64,000 nucleotides of DNA, taken from the NCBI GenBank assembly GCA_947359465.1, contig OX375873.1, positions 96,142,978 through 96,206,977 of the forward strand. The letters are read 5' to 3'. Positions 59,685 to 64,000 of this stretch are shown piece after piece. The position numbers and the translations under genes are program-made. How positions within the stretch are numbered: the first letter of the stretch is position 1; the number at the start of each line of letters is the position of its first letter. The notes under the pieces were generated by a model, which had not been told where the DNA came from, did not search any database, and worked only from the letters and a program-made list of their open reading frames with translations. The DNA comes from Metellina segmentata. Lineage: Eukaryota > Arthropoda > Arachnida > Araneae > Tetragnathidae.

Positions 59685-59985
59685 GCATCGTGACATCGCG
59701 ATTTTTTTCGATCTTACCCAGCCATCCCTTTGCTAGTGCAGATCTAGCGGTCATCGTTACATCGAGATTTTTTTCCGATTTTACACAGGCTTCCCTTAGC
59801 TAGCGCAGATCTCACGGTCATCGTGCCATCGCGATTTTTTCCGATCTTACTCAGTCATCCCTTAGCTAGCGCAGATCTCGCGGTCATCGTGCCATCGCGA
59901 TTTTTTCCGATCTTACACAGGCATTCCTTAGCTAGCGCAGGTCTCGCGGTCATCGTGATATCGCGATTTTTTCCGATGTCACAAT
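59685..59985 (+). repeat. 66-bp tandem repeat, about 4.5 copies
   Basis: Units share GCGATTTTTTCCGATCTTAC, CCCTTAGCTAGCGCAGATCT and CGCGGTCATCGTGCCATC, repeating every 66 bp. GC and CpG content exceed the flanks. The later units are the most alike. Confidence 0.88.
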
Positions 59986-60344
59986 GTTATCAGCGCCTAA
60001 TTAGCGAGGAATTTCTCAAAGTCATTTGTGTCCTGAAGATGATTTTCGATTCCAAATTATTTTTTTTAGCAAAATTGAAATTCAGTATAATTTAAACAAA
60101 AATTATTTTGCACATTTAAGTTGAATTCCAAAAACCCATTCTTGTTTCTTGATGTTGCAATCAATCCGTTTGCATCCTTTTTTGTTGCAAACTTCTGTGG
60201 CAATCTAGGTCATATATGCTGTCATCAGTACTTAGAGGAATCATATGCCCCTTTATTTCTATTTATGCTGAAGTTTTTCTTTAAAGCTAATTTTGAATCT
60301 ACTTGAGCATATATGGTGTGTGGGGGACACACACGCACACAGAT

Positions 60345-62215
60345 ATTAGGGTGCATCAAACGCCCCTCTAAAAATAAATCAGAAACCCCAGTCTCAAAAT
60401 GTTCCATTACCCGTAAAAAGTTACCATACCAATTTTTTTGTTTTTCAAACAGTTTTAGGGGGCCCACAACAACTTTGAAATTTTAGATTTTCTGTATCAG
60501 CATCATCATCAATTACAACCAAGATAAAGTTGTTGCCAAAACCATGTGGTAACACTGACTAGACTAGTGACTGCAGCTTTAACTTTGTTTACAATACATT
60601 TCCTGTTCATTTCAACCTGTGGTTTTCATTATGAACCGATTTTCAACTTTTGTTTATTGCTAGTTTGATTCTGATTTGGACAGTGTACACTGGATTAACT
60701 TTAACTTAACTTTTTGTTCTGATTTTCCTATGGAAACCCGACGGACTTCAAATATTTTTGGTCTTGGAAGCAAGATAACTTGTGATGATTCAAAAATAAA
60801 TGGCTCCAAACTTCCAACTAATTTGCAAGTTTTTAGGTGTATGATGTATCATATTGAAGAAGATGTCCAAGAAATTATGACTAAATGGGAATCTGAAATA
60901 CTAGTCCTTTCCCAATCAAAGCTGTTTCATGAAAAAGCAAGAATCCCAATAATCAGTGAACGAAAAGCTTGTGAAAAACTTATAAAACTTCTTGATGACA
61001 GCGCAAAATTAAGAAGGATACCCTGAAATCGAAGATCTGCACCAAATACTATGGACAAGTTGAAACAGATGGAATATAATCTAGCATTAACATTTTCTTA
61101 ATGGCCTGTGAATGTTGAAAAGCAAATACAGAACAAAGAAGACCTTGCCTTCCTTCAGTCAATGCAAACATTTGGATCACATGACAAATGTCTTGTGGAA
61201 AAACTCAAACAAAAAGAACAGCGTCTACAGCTACAACAAATAAGAAGGGAAAAAGTGAATAGAAGAATCCAACTTAATATTACGTGATATTCTCAGCTCT
61301 ATCGATGATGATTGTGATAAACAAAGTGATACAAATGATGTGGAAAATTTCCCTTTTGAAGGACGATCAACAAGTACTCAGTCATCATCAAAATAAAAGA
61401 ACAGGATTGACATTATTCATTCCACACGATATTATGATGAAAGCTAATCTTGTTTCACTAGCAACACATTTAAACACGAGTTCAACACAACAAGCAGCAT
61501 ATACAAAAGCATTAATTACATAACTAGGAGGATTGGATTGGATTTTGGGGTTTTATGGCGCAAGGTCCAAAAGCGGACAAACTGCGCCAAACGCAAGATA
61601 AAAATAAATAAAATCAAAACACATAACTAGGAGGAGGGACATCTACAGTTGCAGCATCTTACACAACAGCAGATAGATCAAGAAGGCAAGATGCAATGAA
61701 GATTTCAACTACCTGCAAGGAACAGTGGTGCTTTCCTAAATATACAACTGCATTTGGATTCAGAACTTTCAACATCATTGTCCAATAAGTACAAAACTGA
61801 AGAACGTCTCACCATTGTCGTTGGAAACGTTCAGCAGCAAAAGATTCTTGATAAGCCAGTTCAATATTCACAAGGAACTGATCGTAAATGTGGCCCAATC
61901 ATTGCTGATTTAATATATGAGTAGCTCACCTCTTGGCAATGCACACATACAATTGTGAACATGACATTTGACACAACTTCTTCCAACACAGGTCATGTTA
62001 CTGCTGCCTGCGTCAGTGTGCTAAAGAAATTGGGACGTGCGCTTCTTTGGTCAGCTTGCTGCCATCATGTTGGAGATATCATTTTATCCCACGTGTTTGA
62101 TGACTTAAAGATCGAGGCTTCCAAGTCACCAGATATAACCTTGTTTAATTTCGTGACAATTTTGATCATCTTGAATATTTTGATAGTGAATTGGAACCTT
62201 TTGACTCAAAGTCAG
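60345..62215 (+). pseudogene. Decayed DNA-transposon-type gene, family uncertain
   Basis: Frames at 60676-61026 (METRRTSNIFGLGSKITCDD, FHEKARIPIISERKACEKLI), about 61150-61270, 61284-61523 and 61955-62218 (MTFDTTSSNTGHVTAAC, LLWSACCHHVGDIILSHVFD, SKSPDITLF) form one co-oriented protein broken by stops and frame changes. The DTTSSNTG and CCHH-like motif recalls RNase H-fold transposases found in many invertebrates, but I cannot name the family. It carries the tiny retroposon at 61533-61620 and is cut at its 3' end by a gypsy LTR. Confidence 0.6.
61533..61620 (+). mobile_element. Tiny hairpin retroposon, copy A
   Basis: 88 bp: starts TTGGATTGGATTTTGGGG, holds the stem TGGCGCA ... TGCGCCA with an inner GTCC/GGAC pair, and ends in an A-rich tail (AAAATAAATAAAATC). 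A perfect 15-bp duplication ACATAACTAGGAGGA lies at 61518-61532 and 61621-61635, typical of LINE-driven insertion. Confidence 0.88.
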
Positions 62216-62478
62216 TGAATATTGTGGTGAGATCTCTGTGTGAAGTTTCTGTAGTGGAGTCTCTGCTGTGAAGCGATACGTAATATGTAAAAAGGAACTG
62301 GACTGAAGTAGTGGTTCAGTAAATTAATAATTAATATAAAAAGAACAGAGATACTTCACTAACGGAAATTATATCAATACCAGGCATTAAGGAATGTAAA
62401 GTGTCAAAACGGATAATTGTAATAAATAACTTGAATATCAAAGTCGTTGTATTCATTTATATGGAATTAAATATTCCA
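62216..62478 (+). mobile_element. Ty3/gypsy 5' LTR (probable)
   Basis: Begins TGAATATT and ends AATATTCCA, near-inverted LTR tips. Contains a TATA-like AATATAAAAAG near 62333 and AATAAA near 62420. It is followed by TAATGGTGACC, the usual start of a primer-binding region. The matching 3' LTR lies outside the window, so the left limit is provisional. Confidence 0.6.
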
Positions 62479-62537
62479 TAATGGTGACCTTCGGAACTTG
62501 CACGCATATTTTGAAAAGTGCTAAAAAGTGGAGCCAC

Positions 62538-63154
62538 CAGGCCCTGATTTACCATTAGGCCCGTGAGGCACGGGCCTAGGGCCCCTAAGTTTCAAAAGTA
62601 TCAAAAAATTTTAAAAAGTTTTTAAGTAGTTACATAAATTATTGGGTATTTACGTAAATGTCCGTAGACAGTTTCCCCCACTTTCACATTCTTGTAATTA
62701 CATGAATTATCCAACTATTATGTCCTCACGTTGGGTTGGCGTTGAAGTTTGGAGAGTGGGGTGCCAGCTCAGGAGTTGCTTCGTAATTTTGAACCACGGT
62801 CAGATAACGAGGTGTTGTCCTCGATTCTTTCCCTTAAGGGACTGATTCCGGACCGTCGTCAATAGCCCGTTGTGTTGCTCTAGTACGACGTTAACTAAAA
62901 AAAAAAATTACAATTACAACTAACTATATGTTTTTAATTTTCATCTGCTTTATTTTGTTTTGCCAAGAGTTATAAGTGATGTCACGATTTTCTCAAACTT
63001 TTTGGTGACATCTGTGAAACGGTCAACAGTCACACAAATACGCAAGTACCAATTATTGTTATAAAATTAGTTTTTGTGATGAACAAATAACATGGGGGGG
63101 GGGCACTTCCTGCGTGTTGTGCCTACTATTCCAAATTTTCTAAATCGGGCCCTG
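62538..63154. mobile_element. hAT-type MITE in the gypsy leader, carrying a SINE
   Basis: Ends CAGGCCCTGATTTA and, inverted, CAGGGCCCGATTTA. A perfect 8-bp duplication GGAGCCAC lies at 62530-62537 and 63155-63162. 617 bp including the SINE fragment. Confidence 0.9.
62706..62905 (+). repeat. SINE fragment with a 28-bp internal inversion
   Basis: Body and tail of the common SINE (GGAGAGTGGGGTGCCAGCTC ... AGCCCGTTGTGTTGCTCTAG, TACGACGTTAACT, oligo-A). Bases 62782-62809 are the reverse complement of the normal body segment, with both junctions at CGT/ACG. Confidence 0.85.
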
Positions 63155-63288
63155 GGAGCCACTCTGGATAATTCTGCACCTGTGTTCGAGTGATTACAGA
63201 TAAGTACTTCCGGATCACTTTCGTTTTCTATTTAAATTTTTAATATTTTGCTATAAAGTGTTGTGTTTTGTTTTTGGGGCCTTGCACT

Positions 63289-64000
63289 ATGTCTGAGGTT
63301 CATGCCGTACAGATTCCTGCTTATAATCGTTCCGATCCTGCTTTATGGTTTGTTATGTGTGAAAGCACTTTCGCTCTCGCTACCCCTAAAGCAATTACTG
63401 CATCGTTAACTAAATATAACTACATTGTTTCTCATATTCCGCCTGATATTGCATCACTAGTTCGCGATGTGCTTATGAAACCTGATCCCGATGACCCCTT
63501 TACGCATCTAAAAACAGAACTAATAAATCGTTCGGGAGAATCATCCCAGCAGGAAGTACGGCAACTTTTGTCGGGTGAAGAATTGGGCACTCGCAAACCC
63601 TCTGAATTATTACGTAATATGAAACGCCGCGCCGAAACCCTGAACGTTCCAGAAAACTTGATGATGGAACTATTTCTACAACGTTTGCCAGCTTCTGTTC
63701 AGTCAATTTTGGCTGCCGTTTCCGACTTAACATTGGCTAAGGCAGCTGAAATTTCTGATAACATTTTAGAAGTCATCCCTTCCCCAATGAAAAATTTCGC
63801 AGTTTCTAAAACTCGTGAACAGTCCCTGGAGGAAAAATTATTTGAAGCAATTGATCAGTTAAATAAACGAGTTGATCGTCTTTCATTTTCTCGTGGTCGA
63901 TCACCTTTCCGCCGCGCAAGGAATACTTCTAGTAATCGAACCAATTCTAGAAATCGGGATTATTCTGTATGCTGGTATCATCAGCGTTATGGAAAAAATT
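63289..64000 (+). CDS. Ty3/gypsy gag polyprotein, N-terminal part (partial)
   Basis: Open from the ATG at 63289 to the right edge (237 codons). MSEVHAVQIPAYNRSDPALW and WFVMCESTFALA open a retrotransposon gag domain. LSGEELGTRKPSELLRNMKR and LFLQRLPASVQSILAA are the middle helical part. An Arg/Ser-rich stretch (SRGRSPFRRARN) then leads to CWYHQRYGKN, the start of a CCHC-like zinc knuckle typical of gypsy gag in arthropods. The gag binds element RNA and forms particles. The frame is intact although its leader was interrupted by the MITE at 62538-63154. Pol would follow outside the window. Confidence 0.88.
   Translation, partial: MSEVHAVQIPAYNRSDPALWFVMCESTFALATPKAITASLTKYNYIVSHIPPDIASLVRDVLMKPDPDDPFTHLKTELINRSGESSQQEVRQLLSGEELGTRKPSELLRNMKRRAETLNVPENLMMELFLQRLPASVQSILAAVSDLTLAKAAEISDNILEVIPSPMKNFAVSKTREQSLEEKLFEAIDQLNKRVDRLSFSRGRSPFRRARNTSSNRTNSRNRDYSVCWYHQRYGKN

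Overview
The window looks like intergenic-plus-intron DNA from a large, AT-rich, intron-rich animal genome. Split genes with GT/AG introns, tRNA-derived SINEs, Helitrons and many hAT, Tc1/mariner and piggyBac copies point to an arthropod. A chelicerate, probably a spider, is my best guess from the mix of repeat families, but I cannot prove the species. No prokaryotic signals, rRNA, CRISPR or plasmid features were seen.

Two host genes can be rebuilt exon by exon, both on the + strand. (1) About 7281-25985 holds ten exons of a WD40-repeat protein of the WDR49/WDR64/WDY type (803 residues visible, 5' end not found), ending in a TAA with an AATAAA about 120 bp downstream. (2) About 34168-52035 holds a complete twelve-exon erlin gene (337 residues, an ER-membrane SPFH/prohibitin-domain protein), including a 23-nt microexon. 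All exon phases agree in both models.

Almost everything else is transposable-element DNA, much of it nested. The left edge has the 5' part of a BEL/Pao retrotransposon (- strand) and a MULE relic. A Helitron-like element at 5667-7211 sits just upstream of the first visible WD40 exon. The WD40 introns hold SINEs, a ZBED5-like hAT fragment, Helitron pieces, a mariner relic and a Tc1/mariner element (18032-20149) with a hAT MITE inside its transposase; the Tc1 element itself sits in a SINE. Between the genes (26.1-33.1 kb) lie two nested hAT elements, a composite Helitron region and a SINE cluster. The erlin introns hold a hAT MITE, a piggyBac-type MITE, a mariner deletion derivative, a 0.74-kb foldback element, a second copy of the hAT MITE, and a 6.3-kb piggyBac element with matching TTAA ends. 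Downstream of erlin come a hAT with a Helitron in its transposase, a pogo-like MITE, another Helitron, a 66-bp tandem array, a decayed transposase gene and the start of a Ty3/gypsy element whose leader is split by a hAT MITE that itself carries a SINE.

The least explained items are a very short (58-88 bp) hairpin-bearing retroposon seen twice with the same 5' end and target duplications (43589-43646, 61533-61620), the long foldback inside an erlin intron, and a SINE with an exact 28-bp internal inversion.
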